From: Echria macrotheca
Lineage: Eukaryota; Ascomycota; Sordariomycetes; Sordariales; Schizotheciaceae
Direction: 5' to 3'
NCBI GenBank assembly: GCA_030411725.1
Contig: MU839843.1
Location: forward strand, 434,001-498,000
DNA: 64,000 nucleotides
How positions within the stretch are numbered: position 1 is the first letter of the stretch; each line of letters begins with the position of its first letter. The notes beneath the pieces were generated by a model. That model searched no databases and was not told where the DNA came from. It saw only the letters and a list, made by a program, of their open reading frames with translations. Below, one piece after another: positions 30,567-44,300 of this stretch. A program made the position numbers and the translations under genes.

Positions 30567-32810
30567 GGCTGTTCAAATCACAAAATTTTCCTGGCCATTC
30601 CTTCGGTATCGAGAGAATCGTCGCTAAACCCCTCGAATTTTGCGGCTGAGTCGTGGCCCTCGTGGGAGGAGGCGCGTGCCTCTCGCCCAATCCGGAAGGG
30701 GGGCTCCGATGGCTCTAACAGCGGCAAATGTTTCTCTCTTGTGATTGATGGGATGGCATACTGGTACAATGGCATGGGGTTAAACTAAATCCTGAAATTA
30801 CCTAGACTCATTATTGCGGCCATTCACATGTTGTCATGAAATGCGAGATGAATTTGCGCCCTCCTACTCACTCTAGCCGCGTTTCCAATCAGGATCCGGC
30901 ACAAGTTCGAGACGCCAGACACAGGTCACTCCCAATTTGGCGACAAGCATGTGTTAACAAGCATCCTTACCACTAGTTCTTCACATGTCTCGACCAAAGA
31001 GAATTAAGTCTTCTAGCCTCGTCGGGTATTTTCACATGACCAAAGCTAATGTCTGGGTGTCGCGTCGTCTCCGTGCACATATACCGTTCATACCGCGCTC
31101 CCGCTCCCTCTCTCTCTTTGCTCCTCCTCGCACAACCACAAGTCTTCTCTCCCTGGACCCCAAAGCTGGCATCCCGGGTCAGGATCGGCCAGCGATTCTG
31201 ATTGAGATCCGGCTATCTAATGCGCATATATGCCGTAATTTCCCAGTATTGAGGCCATACACAAAGTTCCTTAGGTACAATGCCTCCATTGCCTGGCACG
31301 AGGCTGCCCCAAGTGCCCCAAGGCACGTCTATTTACGGCTCCATTTACGGTTTACATCGCCTGCAGTGGCTTAACTAGGCAGATAGTCTAGTATTCCTCT
31401 CTGATCACCTGTTCGGCCCCCAGAGTTGACTCACTTCATCAACCATGGACGCATCAAGCACCCACAGAGCATCACACACCACACACCCACAACCGAGCAC
31501 AAAAACACAGAAAGCACAATGTCAATAAAGTTTGCCACGGTCTAGTATACACTACACAAAGTTAGAAGAAAAGAAAAAGCCACCCAAGCCAATCGCTTTT
31601 TAAGTTTTGCCACCCCCATAGAAACCCCCCGTCCTTCCCTCCTTGGCCCCAGGGTCACAAAGTCCAGAGCAGATAACCACCCAGTCCAGTCCAGTCCGGT
31701 CCGGTCCGGTCCAGTCCCCACGGTCATCATCATCCCATCCAAGACAAGAAGAGAACAAGAGAAGGCGGAGAAAAAAAGGGTGAGAGAAATTAAGGGTGAA
31801 AAGAGAGGGCATATTATACGCGGAAACAAAACGTCGGGGAAGAAACAACGAATAGAAGCGAGCGCTGATCAAATTCCGCTGCCTCTCGCTCTCTGCCGAA
31901 TGGAATGCTAAGACAACAAACCATCATAGACGCCGAGAGAGCAATTCTTGACTAAGAGGCCAACGCCATGCAAGTTCCTGCCCCAAAGATCCAAGGCGGT
32001 AGAGCCGGTGATGTAACATGGCGGAGACAGAAGAAAAACGGCCCAAGGTCCGGAGACGACCGCCCAGTGACAGCATCTTTCTCATCTTTGTCTGTTGCAC
32101 GCATACTACGTCCGAGCAGTCGATACGGCGGCCACGCCATGGTAGCATGAGAGACAGAGATAGCTCGTGTGCAGCGCCACATGGCAGAAGTGACGGTCAA
32201 GACAGATCATGCGCAAGCGTCAGGACGCGGTGTCAAGACAAATTAGGCGCCGTGTCTCGGGCAGTAGCAAAAAAAACGAGCACTAGGTCCATCCTCAAGT
32301 TCCGGTAAGGGTAGAGCCCTACGTTCGGTTTGCATCTTGAAATGGTGTGAGGTCTCAGTCATTGACGGCCAGTGACCGCTCCGGTGGCAGATCAGGGTGA
32401 AGACGCCGATGTCATGGTTCCGAGTGCATACCATGTGCGAGCGGTAGATGCAGCAGCGAGTCAGGCCGAAAGAGAGCTGAGCAGATATTAGGACCCATCA
32501 GGCCCGACACAGATGACAGGCGTCGGTGACCGCAAGAAGTTGATCCGTGTCAGCGTGTCGAAAAAGAGAGAAAGTCCAAGGAGTAACGCCGTAGTTGTAC
32601 ACGTCATGAAAGGAAACTGCAGTCCTGGCACACTGAGATCGAAACCTTAGCAGCAACCTCCAGGTCTTGAAGCATGAGCGAAAGCAGATCGTCAGGAGGC
32701 ATCAGAAGCATGGTCAATGCGCCAAGCAGGGTAAACGCCCCAATGTAAGCGGTAGCGTCAGGTCGAGGGACACATCGTCAAGCATCTCAAGATGCGGCAG
32801 CAGGTAGGGG
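30567..32810. other. Gene-poor region, 2.2 kb
   Basis: No supportable coding sequence on either strand. It contains a pentanucleotide tandem repeat (31681-31715). The last ~800 bases precede the stop codon of the KH gene on minus and may include its 3' UTR. Confidence 0.5.
31681..31715. repeat. CCAGT/CCGGT pentanucleotide tandem repeat
   Basis: Seven 5-bp units: three CCAGT, three CCGGT, one CCAGT. Confidence 0.9.
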
Positions 32811-34717
32811 CTATGTCCCGGGCGCCGGACCCGGACCTCCTTGGCCTTGGGCCTGCTGGCCAGCCATGTGGGACTGCCACCACAAAGCGACATAGTTTTC
32901 GTACCCGCCATCTATGTCACATGTTAGCAAAGCAGCGCGAGAGGATATCGAAGGATGACTTACACATAGCATAAGGATCCGGTTGACCGGGCGCACCGGC
33001 TCCCGCGGGAGCGGCCGGATTGCCCGGTGGCATGTTGGGCGCTGCACTGCTGCTCGTGTTAGAGGGCTGTCCATAGTTCGGATTGTCATAATCGCGGGGA
33101 GGACGGCCTCGAGGGCCACCACCGCCGCCGCTCTTCTGACGCTGTGACCAATGTTAGCAAGCCGTCGAAAACACCCATCCAAGATACTCACTGCCACCTC
33201 GACTTTGTCCTCGATTGCACGTTTAGCACGTTCAATAGCATCTCTACTTCCCACCAATCCAATTTCTCTCTCGACTTCGCCAGGTCCGGAAGACTGAGAC
33301 ACGTTGATCTTGCAGCCCGTGTTGTTCTGCATCTCACGGATCGTCTCGCCGCCCTTGCCGATGATCATACCGACGGCATCCGACGGGACAAAAATCGAGT
33401 CGTTGATCTTGTCATGGCCTCCGCCGGGTGCCCCGGCGAAATTGTCACGTCCGCCGCGGCCGCCAGCATTGTTGCCGCCGTTGCGATTGTCGCTGTCGAC
33501 AATTTCCAGAATAAGCTCCTTAGCATGACGCGCAGCCGCGGGAGTCCCAATCAGATTAACAGGGCGTAGACCGTTGACGCTCTTATTCTCGCCCACAATG
33601 TTGATGTGACAACCGCTGCGCTCCTGCAGATCGCGGATGGTCTCCCCACCGCGTCCTATGATCAGGCCCACAGTCCTGTCAGGAACCATGATTTGAAGAC
33701 TGTCGTCACCCTCCTTGGGAACCGGTAAGCTTGGCGGCGCAGGACGGCTCTCACGAACGTGACCACCGCTTTCCGGACCACCTCGGCCACTGCGCATTCC
33801 GCTGTCTCGAATGATGCGATTGATCATCTCCTTTGCTTCTTCGCGCTGAGCTCGAGGACCTGTTATCTTGCATTGGCGCATGGGGTCGTTCTGCCCAGCT
33901 GAGGGAATGAACTGAACGCGGCAGCGACTCTCGGCTTCAACGCGACGAAGATTCTCGCCTTGGCGGCCAATGATAAGACCAACGAGGCTAGCTTCGATCT
34001 CAATCACCTCCGTGTTGTCCTCTTTACCGCGCAAGGGCGAGCGGTCGCGACCACTCCCGTGTGCTCCTCGGGGCGAAAATCCCTGTCTTGCACGATCCGG
34101 CGAGTATGAACGATCTCTTTGTCTTCCAAATTCTCGACCCTCGCCACGGCGCTCGTCTCGATACGGATTGAAGTTATCCCGAAATGACTCGCGACCCCGG
34201 GGGCTCTTGCTTCGAGAATGCCGGTAAGCGCGCTCGCCGGTACGCGACTCCTGAGGGGGGTAACCGGGCGCAGGTCGCTCGTAGGGAGTAAAGCCCTGGT
34301 CTTTCGCATACGCTTGGGCCTTTGCGACCGCGTCCGCTAATTGTACGGTGCCCGAATTGACCGGTCGAATGTTGGAGAGATCGATGTTGCCGCTCGATGA
34401 GGGTTGAGGGTAGCCATAAGGTGCAGGAGCTTGGTAGCCAGGATTCGGTGGATAAGGATTCGTCGGGTATGGGTTTCCCGCCATGGTCGCGGGAGAAGGC
34501 GCAGGAAGACCTGCTTGTCCCTGGGTCGGAGTCGATGAGGCAGGGTGCTGACCCGTCGCATCTGCTGCTCCGACGTCAGAATTGCCCATAGATGGAGTGT
34601 TTCTGAAGAGAACTGCGTCCTGTGTAGAAGTGGTGTGGAGGGGTTAGGAGATATGTGTACGTTACCTGACGCTAGCATCCTCAGGATCGAGTTGAGATCG
34701 GGCTGAGGATTCGCCAT
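32811..34717 (-). CDS. Triple-KH domain RNA-binding protein (FUBP/KHSRP-like)
   Basis: Four exons on minus: 34666-34717, 33192-34612, 32964-33141 and 32811-32911. The introns 34613-34665, 33142-33191 and 32912-32963 all join in phase, giving 583 aa from the ATG at 34717. The N-terminal third is Pro/Gln/Tyr-rich with RS/RG-type segments (HSRSKSPRGRES). Three KH domains follow, each with the G-x-x-G loop: VGLIIGRQGENLRRVE (~200), VGLIIGRGGETIRDLQ (~300) and VGMIIGKGGETIREMQ (~400). Then comes a Gly/Pro-rich tail with a C-terminal YENYVALWWQSHMAG motif resembling the Tyr-rich repeat of far-upstream-element-binding proteins. KH domains bind single-stranded RNA or DNA, so a role in mRNA processing, stability or transcription is likely. 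The first exon codes for only 17 residues. The first intron's acceptor (CGCAG rather than an earlier CACAG) is the one that keeps the frame. Confidence 0.93.
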
Positions 34718-36596
34718 GGTGATTTGGTGATGGTCGAATGGAGGCGTGATACTGGAATCAGCAAGCGCGATACCGGAGGCAGGCACGACTCAGCGAAGCA
34801 AAGCTTTGCAGATGTAAACGTCGCAATGTCAAGTGAAGTACTCGATAAGGATCGCAATACTGGGCGCAAGTGCTGATGGTGGGCGTCTAGACTGGTGAGA
34901 CTCGGAGCCCGAGGCGCGTCGCAATGGTCTTTGACAAATAGATGTTCGGTAAAGAAGATCTGAGACTCGGTGGGTTAAAAAAGAGAAAACTGGGAAGAGA
35001 GACGGCAGCCAGTAGACAAGCCTGAAGTAACAAGAGAATGTTTGCCGGACCAGCAATCGTGGGTCGCGTCAAGGCCACACAAAGGGACAATCAGGAGCAG
35101 GTGCACCTATTCATTGTGGACAATCGGACGGAAATCACGATCTGATGGTAGCGAGGCTTGAACTCGCGCTAGAATATCGGATGATCCTGTTAGCGGAAGG
35201 AACCGAGTTCTGACTTGGCAGATAGTGCACAATGCGATAGTGGTAATGGTAGCAAGGCACGCGATTTGTGGAGGAGAGAAAGAACGAGGACGTCGCGAAA
35301 GGGTTTTCGGGAAAATGAGGTGGCGCGAACCCCGTCACGATAAAATACGTCACGTGGCGATAAGACACCCGCAGTGGCATCGCCAATCGCACAAATTGGA
35401 GCACGCAATCCACTACATTGTTAATTATAGGGGTTTTTGCTGATAGAAGAATAACTGTCATCATCTGAGCTTCAGACATCATGCGCCCGACAGACCTTTC
35501 TCCTAGGTAGTTAGGCCCCTACTCCCAGCCTTCTTCATGCTTCCCAGAGGCAACCGGTTAGGCTTAGATGAAGAGACTACGTAGGAGAATATCTTCCAGT
35601 AATCCTCCTGCTCCGGCCGATCCATGTAATGTTGTGAGAGGATCCGCAGTGTAACCAGGGCAAAATTCGTGAGCGAGCAAAGGATCGGCAAAACGATCCC
35701 AACCCATCCAGACCTGGGGTACAGTCTAGAACTAGACTAAAACTGAACTGAAATGATCCAAGCATCTCATCAGCCAACACGTCATGGTGGTTGCTATCCT
35801 ATTATTGCGCTGCTTTGCATCATGCCTGCTAGTATGCATATGCAATCGTACCACGTACAAAACATATATAGCATTGAGACCGCATTGTTCAGTTCAAAAG
35901 CCCAAATTCTTTTTCAGACTCTTTGATCCTAGATATTGACCATTGCTTTCCCACTCCGTTGTCAGCGGGTGGGTGCAGCATGTAGGTACCACCAGCACGC
36001 ATCCAAGCGGGCTATGGGATGACATGCGCAACAAGCCCATCTTTTTGGGGATTCAAGGCTCTGGTTCATTTCTCTCAATGGCTGAAGCATCAGTACATGC
36101 GCAGCGCGCCTGTACAGACAGAATTTTTCATGTCTGTCAGGGGCTCGTGTGTGATGCCCAGTCGTCGTCCCCCGTCTTCGTTTATTCCGAACTCAGGTCA
36201 TTTGTTCGGATTTTTTTCTTGGGATCCGGCAAACCCAAGTTTGAGTGATTGGATGAGCGAGAAATTCGAACGAACCAAGAGCCTTGCCTTGAACAAAGTT
36301 GATCCCTGTCTACAAACGGCCGAGTGCTTGTTTTCCATCCACAAGTCCCTCGGTCTGTTTGCCCATCCATCTCTTTGCGCTACCTCACAGCCGACAGTGG
36401 AATGTTTTGACCCTGAGACTCGCTTTCCTCCTTCCATAACTTGAAGGCCTTGGTTTCTTCTTCCATCCGTCAATTCGTATCAGGACCCCTCCAGACTTCA
36501 GTCGTCCCTCGATCCCGACTTCAGCTCGACTTGTTTGACTCATCGACATCGGACATATACCAGTTTCAAGACAGTCAGAAAAGGGGTCCCGCCAAG
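34718..36596. other. Intergenic between divergent genes
   Basis: 1.9 kb separating the starts of the KH gene (minus) and the aspartic protease gene (plus). It should hold both promoters. No other gene is seen. Confidence 0.5.
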
Positions 36597-38072
36597 ATGC
36601 TGACCGTAGTCATTTTCTCTTTCTTCCTCCTCCTCGTCGCGGCCTTCCCGCACGCCGATGTCCTCAAGAGAGCACCCCCAGGGATCCGGTTCCAGACGCC
36701 CAAGGGAACCCATCCCTCCTTGAGCTTCTCCAAACTCGCCGAAACAAGCCACAACCACCAGAGAATCCACGGGGTCCGAAGCAAGACCAACGCGCGCTCC
36801 GTCGCCGCCATCCTCGGCGCCCACCAGCGCCAGGTCGGCGGCACCGGCTACGAGAACATCACCGTCACCAACGCCTACGGCACCCAATACGCCACCGAGG
36901 TGACCTGGAGCGGCGTCCCCATCAACCTGCTGCTGGACACGGGCAGCTCCGACACGTGGGCGATCCAGCGCAACTTCTCCTGCGTCGACTACGCCGGCGA
37001 GCCCGTGCCGCAGATCGTCTGCGCCTTTGGCCCTTCCTACCCGGCCACTTTTCAGTACGGCGAAACATCGCCCCCGCAGCACATGTTCATCCGCTACGGC
37101 GACGGCGAGATCGTCACGGGGCCCATGGGCTTCTCGGACATCACACTGGCCGGCAATCTTACGGTAACAAAACTGCAGGTGTGTCTGGCCAACAACACGT
37201 ACTGGTACGGCAACAACGTGACGAGCGGCCTGATGGGGCTTGCCTTTCCGTCCATCACGAATGCGTATATCGGGCCGCAGTACGAGCATGACCCCGGTAG
37301 CCAGGTCGAGTACTCGCCGCTGTTTACGAGCATGGTCAGCCAGGGCAAGTCGCGGCCGATGTTTAGCATCGCTATTGATCGCAACTCGTCGTCGGGCGTT
37401 CTCGCGTGGGGCGGGATCCCGCCGGTCAAGGGGCTGGACAGGGAGAATGATGCAAGCGTGGACATGGTCATTGTGAGTTTTTTCTGACCACGCTGAATTA
37501 TTACATACAGCTGGACTAACACTCATCAACCAAGACAAACCTAATCGACATCCCCGAGACGGCTTACGAGTACTCATTCTACACCATCATCCCAGACGGC
37601 TGGGACTACGACCAGAAAACCGACATCAAGAAGTACCCCTACATCGTCGACAGCGGCACCACGCTCTGCTACCTCCCACCATGTACGTTCCCACTCCCCC
37701 TTTTTTTGTCCCCTCCCGATCCAACCCAACTCCTAACAGTTATCTAATCTGCATACAGACCTCGCAAGCGCAATAAACCAAGCCTTCAACCCCTCGGCCG
37801 TCTGGCTCTGGGCCTACATGGCCTACTTCACCTCGTGCGACGCCACCCCGCCCATCGTCTCCCTCGTCATCGCCGGCAAGCGCTTCCTCTTCAACCCGGC
37901 CGATCTGATCTACCGCGACATGGTCGACCCCGAGACGGGCCTGTGCATGACGGCCATCGCGTCCGGCGGCACGGGGCCGTATATCCTGGGCGATGCGTTC
38001 ATGCAGAACGCGCTGGTCGTGTTTGATGTCGGGCACGCCCAGATGCGGTTTATTTCGCGGCCTTACTATTAG
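36597..38072 (+). CDS. Pepsin-family (A1) aspartic protease
   Basis: Three exons: 36597-37472, 37535-37682 and 37759-38072. The introns (GTGAGT..CCAAG and GTACGT..ATACAG) join in phase and give 445 aa. The ATG at 36597 begins a signal peptide (MLTVVIFSFFLLLVAAFP). A pro-region of ~75 residues follows. The two catalytic aspartates lie in INLLLDTGSSDTW (~residue 118) and YIVDSGTTLCYLP (the family's D[ST]G pair). The C-terminus ends GPYILGDAFMQNALVVFDVGHAQMRF, the usual last lobe of A1 proteases. Several N-glycosylation sites occur. It lacks an obvious GPI signal, so it is a secreted or vacuolar protease. The third-exon start is fixed by the split Tyr codon. Confidence 0.95.
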
Positions 38073-39726
38073 ACTTTTCTGGTCAAGGGGGCGATGTATG
38101 AATCTGCTGGCTTTTTGTCTGTTGGTTTTGTCATCCGGAAAACAAGATGGACCGGTGGTGTGGTTATTTCTCGCTTGGGGGATCTTGAATGTGTGTCTAG
38201 ACTTCAACTACGGTCGGTGCCAAGATGGATACGCAGTCTACTCTGCCTTGGTCTAGTTTAGTCTGCTCTAGTCAAGTCTAAGTTGTCTAGGTAGATAGGC
38301 TAGCTTCGCAAAATCCGATACCTGTCTGTAAATCGCCATTCAAAATTCACTGTCGAAGCGGTGTAGAAATTGGGACCAAACGGTTGTCGTACGTAAGCCA
38401 CTCTGCGGGTGTAAGTCAAGCACGGCATATCGCATGGAGCATTCGGGTATCACGTTGCTCGCGACGACTAAGGTACTGTGCTTGGTGAACCGGATAGATG
38501 GATGTAGTCTGTAGATTACCGAGATCATGACCCAAACACCCAGGTGTACTCCGTAGTCACGGTACTACAGATGGATCTGGTGAAACCACCCCAGCCACAA
38601 CAGTCCGCAAATGCCAGGTACTTCCATCTCCATCTCGGATTGGAACAGCGAGCCCTCTAAAAACATCCAACAGATGACTTCCCTCTATTGTAGCTACTGC
38701 TTCTCGAGCAACCTCCCTAATAGTTCCCAGTTCTACGATACTGATGTCATGCGGGAGCATTTCCATTACCAGCCTCAAGAGCCCATAGTGGAATTACGTT
38801 GTGGAGTGTCACACGGGGTGACTGGCTACCGAAAGAAATACAAGATTTGTTATTGTAGGACAAGAATACAAGACATCATATCTTTCCAGACGAAAAAGTC
38901 TGACATGGCCCTGCACAAGGCCCGCGAATTCAGGGGTTCGTATATACCTACCCAGATAGTGGTTTCCTTCAACCATTTTGTCATACGGATACAAATACAG
39001 AAAAGGTTTCTAAACGAAGAGGGAAGTACGGTGTGTCGCGATCGTGCTTGGTAAATCCGGCGAGGGAAACCATCCGAGTTCCCACCCACCTCCGAACCCG
39101 CAAAGGAGACAAAGATACATATTCTCACCACATTTGACCCGCACTACAAACCAGATATTGATCTTTACTCTCAGAGAGGCAAAGTGATCATCGCATTTGA
39201 TCAGGCATTGAGAGACTGTAGCATCCCAAATTACGTCTAGACTGAACGGTATGGTGTCTAGACCTCTGCTAGGCTGACCAGCCAAGCGTGTTTCCACTAT
39301 GAACAAGACAAAACCTCTTCGCTGAGGCGGCGTAAACCGTGTCCGTACCGCTGGGAAAAATCCGAATCATGATGCAGAGAAAAGAAAGCAAAGCCACCAG
39401 CCCAGTAAAACCTCATCTTTCCGAGTATCGGCGGCACAGAATGCATTACACCTAGCCCAAGGCCCACCCCCCTCTATATGCCCTTTAAGCCCGTCCGTTC
39501 CTAGTCCCAAATGTCCCTGAGCCGTCCCCTCAAAAACATCAGGCTCGGCATGAGTGATCATGTGACGCATGGCATCAACTCTTCGTGTCAAAAAACGAGA
39601 ACCCCCAATTTAGAAAAGCAGACCGTAAAACTCCAAACATCTTCCCATTTTTATCCCGCATCGAGGGAAAATCGCATGACCAAGAAAAATAAAAGCGCTG
39701 CTGAAACTAAACCTGGAGAGTATGGC
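38073..39726. other. Intergenic, convergent genes
   Basis: 1.65 kb between the 3' ends of the protease gene and the PFK-2 gene. CTAG-type motifs cluster at 38245-38305. No gene. Confidence 0.5.
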
Positions 39727-41356
39727 CTAGACGCCGCCTTCGGGAGCCGGATCCTCGTGCTTGGCGGTGCTGCCTTTGCCACGCCAAGTGCTGACAGCCT
39801 TAATGTTCGCCTTGTAGGTCTGGACCTCAGTGCCGTACGCGCGAGGCGTGAGCTTCATGAGCGTGTGCAGCGGGACCGGAACCCAGGGGCTCTCTTCTTG
39901 CGTCTTTTGCATGAAGTAGGCATAGATGCAACGGATGACGGCCTGGTGGGAGATGATGAGAATATCCTCGCTCCGCTCAAGCTCCATAATGATGGGCTCA
40001 AGACGAATGACGACATCACGGTAGCTCTCGCCTCCCCGATAGCGGTAGTTGTACTTGTCGTCGTCGCGGGCTTGGAAATCCTCGGGGTACTGGTCCGCAA
40101 TCTCCTGGTACGTCATGCCATCGCAGACGCCGGCATCGAGCTCGTCAAGCGCCTTCCACTGCAGCTGATTGTAGTGCTTGGGGAGGTGGCGAGCGGTCGC
40201 AATGGTCCGCTTCAGCGTCGACGTCCATACTGTCAGGGGCCGGTCACTCTGTCAAAGGGTTAGCTCGGCCCTAAAATACAAGATACCAGGGTTTGGAGGT
40301 CGGGGTCAAAACGCGCCGGCGCCGGCTTGGCATACGCCATCAGGAAATTCTGCACTTACACCAACAGACTCGAGTACGAGCTCAGGTAGCTTGCGCGCGT
40401 ACTCCTCGCCGCGGTAAGAGAGCCCAGCGTCGCCGCCAATGCGGCCCTCGATGTTGAGCATCGACTCGCCATGCTATTGCCCGTCAGTGAATGTGGAGCG
40501 CGGACGGTGACGCGCGACTTACACGAGAGAGCCACACGGAACGCGGGCGAATGTGAAGGTTCATAAGATAGTAGACAATCCGACTCTGCAGGTAGTCCCT
40601 GATGCGGTTGATGATCACTTGTCTGCCCACGTTCATAATCTTGAGGTACGTCAAGTGGTCCTCATCGCCATCCTCGTTGACAGACTTGTAGACTTTCTCG
40701 TAGTTGCGGATACGCTCGCGGAAGTCCAGAGCGGCCTTCTCCGGGTCCTGGCCTTTGTAGTCAGGGCTGGTTGTCTTGACGTCCCGGATGTTGGCCATGA
40801 TGAGCTCCTCATCGTCGCACTTGGACTCGACGAAGATGACCTCAACTCCCTCCTTCTCGACCAGGTCGATAACCCATTTGCGGCGCTCTTTGGTGCTGTT
40901 GGTGGCGTCGAGAATGCCGACGACCCCCTTCTCTTCCTTGAACCACTTCAGCATGTCCGCGACGGCGGCCTCGGCGGCGGCACGGCGCTTGCGCTCGCCC
41001 TCGGCATTCTTTGTGTCGAAGAAGTCGGCCGAGGGGTGCGGGGCATCGTTGCGGCGGTAGTTGCCGACGTTGAAGGTTTTCGCAGGGATCGACAACCACT
41101 TGAGGTATCGCTGGGCTGGCAGCTTGTCAGCAAGATCCCTCAACGCCCGAGCTCCCGGCCGACAACGGCGAACCGGCGCGACTGGCTCGCCGGGGCCGTG
41201 CCGTAGTTTTCCAGGGCTAGAAGTGACAAGTACGAAAGACAATTGCTTACCCTTCTGCGCAATGTAGCTCTTGCCGCGAGCGGGGAGGCCAACCATGACG
41301 ACGCAGATTCTGGTGTCCTCCACCTGCACACCGATGCCGTTAGTCTTTGGTGCCAT
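39727..41356 (-). CDS. 6-phosphofructo-2-kinase/fructose-2,6-bisphosphatase
   Basis: Four exons on minus: 41251-41356, 40523-41115, 40360-40473 and 39727-40248. The introns 41116-41250, 40474-40522 and 40249-40359 all join in phase, giving 444 aa. The kinase half has the P-loop VGLPARGKSYIAQKA, split by the first intron, then FNVGNYRR and the ILDATNSTKERR region. The phosphatase half has the histidine phosphatase motif R-HGES (the Arg and His lie on opposite sides of an intron), the SYRGEEYARKLPELV segment, and ILIISHQAVIRC with the second His. The bifunctional enzyme makes and degrades fructose-2,6-bisphosphate, the main allosteric switch between glycolysis and gluconeogenesis. Both active sites look complete, unlike some yeast homologues with one activity lost. 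It lacks the long N-terminal extension of yeast Pfk26. Confidence 0.96.
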
Positions 41357-44300
41357 TTTTCTCGATTTCTAAGCGCCGAAGCGATCCCGTCAAGACGTAA
41401 GCTGGAAGGGGATATCGCGGAGACATGTAGCAAGGGAATTGGCCGCGGTGCAGAGGACAGGGACCGCGGAAACGAGAGCTGAGGGTGATCGCGTGAGGTA
41501 GGTTTTCGAGTCTCGGCTGCAAGCTTTTGGGCGGTTGCCGGAAGAATCCGGACAGAGCACTGGCGCCGACGCAAACTCTTTCCCGACGACAATTGGTGAT
41601 TGGACTGCGGACGGACAAGCGAGGGGACCCGTCTGGGGCTTGCAGAAAAAGGCAGGCTTATAAAGTGCTGGGGAGCGCGGTATTTGCCCGTGGGTTTGCG
41701 GTGATCAGGAAAGAAGCGACAGGGCAGAGGATGATGGCATGACCAGCCAACACCTGCCTCGGAAATCTCAGGGCAGAATCTCGGCCAGGCGGGATGGAGA
41801 GGTGGGGGGGCGGCATGCTTCACCACTGCAAGGCAAGACCAAGCCAGCTTGACCGGACCGCCCAGTTGATGTTCCAGTGTGCTCTAACAGCGGGCCAAGA
41901 CGGGCCTGCCCCGCCGTGCCGATGCTTGCTCGCCCCTTTCGCCCGCCCAAACCCCGCTGACAGTGAGCCGTTGCAATGTGAGCGAGTGCGGGAAAGTGCA
42001 GACCGCCACCTGGAAAATAGTTCCAGATATTGTTGCGACACGCCTGGTTTCCGGGTGTGTGTGACGTGATTCATCCAGGGGCCCCGATGCACGGAATGCC
42101 GCACGGAACTGACCGGGCAAGCAACTCTGCTGCCGGAAACATAAACTGCTTGTTCCCCATTCTTTGCCCTGCTCCGGCGCTTTGTCTAACCACCGATTGC
42201 TGTCCATCGACAGAGACCTTATCAGTCAACTGCACTACCGAGACAGCAAGCACCAGGGGCTTCGACGCATGCCATTTCTCCCGGAGTTCGACAAATGCCA
42301 ACACTGGCCAAGACTGCGATGGCCAGTAAAGTCGCCTCCTGCAACCCCCACCCAGAGTGCAGTCAAATCGAACCGTGGTAAGACGAGTGTCTTCCACGTA
42401 CACTAGTGCTGCCATTTTGTGCCTGGATGCGGACTCGGTCTGCGCGGGCATCCAGACTGCTGGCTGCAGCGAGATCTCGTGATTGACTAAGAGCAACTGG
42501 AGGCGGGGTGCATGGCCAGCGCCGAGACTGCCGCATCTTCAGCCCTGGGGAGGTTTGGGCAAGGAAGGCTTGTTTCAGGGGCAGCCAAGTGGTCGCCTGA
42601 CCATCACGAATCCTCAGCAGAGGGTCCGCTCGTCTGCCACGCCGGCTCCGAGAGCAAAAAAAAACTTTTGAGCCAGCTGGGGCATTTTTCGGTCTGCCAA
42701 GGCCGATCGGTGGCGGACGGCTAGGCCATGTGGGACCTCCGGGAGGGCACCACAGAGCCTTTCCGAGGCTCCGGAAGCTGCTTGCCATCCGGCCTCTCGG
42801 CTGTTTGCTCATCAGAAGCATTTGAAGACGCGCAAGATCCGAGTGCGTGGCAATCTTTGTAGGCTCGCGCGATCTCCGACTGCCCCCATCATTCTGCAGC
42901 TCAGCGACTTCGTGGCCGACACACCGCTCCCATCAGGTCGCGCTGGAACAGTAAAAAGGTCACGGGACGGACGCCAATTGGCATGTCCTCAGCAGAGATC
43001 TCGAACCCCTGCGCATGTCTGCTGCAAGATCCCACCCCTTGGACCCCGAAGGACGACGAAATGACATGATAGAAAAGAGAGGGAAAATACCCTGCTGAAA
43101 CTCCACGTGTTCGCCCTCGTCCTCATGGTCGGACGCCCTGCTGCGACCCCTCTCATTTTTGCGATGTTGACTGTTTGTTGCGGGGGTTTAGCTGATCAAT
43201 GAAGCTCCTGCCAAGCGGTAGCTAACGGTGTCAGTCCAGCCACCATCGCGGGGTTGATCCATTTGGGGACGGGCGATCCTGTCAGGTGGGGGAGGGGTAT
43301 TTTCCAAGCGCATCACGGGGACAGCTGTGAACTCACCTCGGCGTGTCAATTGGTTCTGTATCCAAAATTGAGAGCGAATTGGGATGATGAAGCGACATGG
43401 AAGAAACGAGCGATAATTGCAAACTCTGCTTTTGAGCAGCGTTCAACAACAGGCGAAGGCAGCTGAGCACGAGGCCAATGATGGTCTGTGATTGGATGGC
43501 TCAGCGGTCGGTGTGTTTGCCAGCGGCAGCGATAACGATAACGACACCGATATCGTCCCGATAAGCGACGGGCCAGAAGGATCAAGCTCAGGGGTTTGTT
43601 GCGGTGCCTTTGTTCACTCCGGAATGCCTCGTTGCCTCGGTTGCTATTTGTGTATTTCAGGGGTTTGGCCAATGCTCTCTAAATCTGGGGTATCCGTACA
43701 TCATGACTCCTTACGATTGTTGACTGAGACCGTACTAGCAGTTCATCTCAGGCCATTTTGTTCTTCAGTGACATGGACGGCCAGTCCAGGGCGCGGGGTG
43801 CAGAAGCCGGCCCAGAATTCTGCTCTGATCTAGCGCTTGCAGGACACATCAAAGCTCGACATTAGTGAGCGGGCTATGTTTGGTAGGCTTTGGGCAATTC
43901 GGGGACTATTCGTAAGCCAAAGGGCTTGAGTCAAATAACTAGGCGTCTCACAATTAATCCATCGTTACCCCAGAAAGTGACATTGGGAAGTGGCACGGAA
44001 AGGATCTCGACCGGATGGTTGGTGGCTCAGAGCGTACCATCGAGGGGCACTGTTCCCACGCGGCATCGACACAACCAAGGCAGCCATGGCTACCTATCTT
44101 CAACTCTGGGGTAGACTTGCGGGGAATAGAGCAACCACCACGAAACCTCTCCCATGTTCGCTCCCATCTTATCTCGTGTCCCTCTCTATCTCTGCTCAAG
44201 GTGCGATCAAGCCTCCGGACTGGCAGACCAGGCTCGGCATTTAATCTTCGCTTACGGCGCGCTGGAACACGCTCGCCCGTATCTACCAGGAAAGCCCGAT

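Noticed and set aside
36540..37577. 345-codon open frame antisense to the aspartic protease gene
   Set aside because: Shadow of a GC-rich third-position coding strand. The sense strand carries the catalytic motifs and splice sites.
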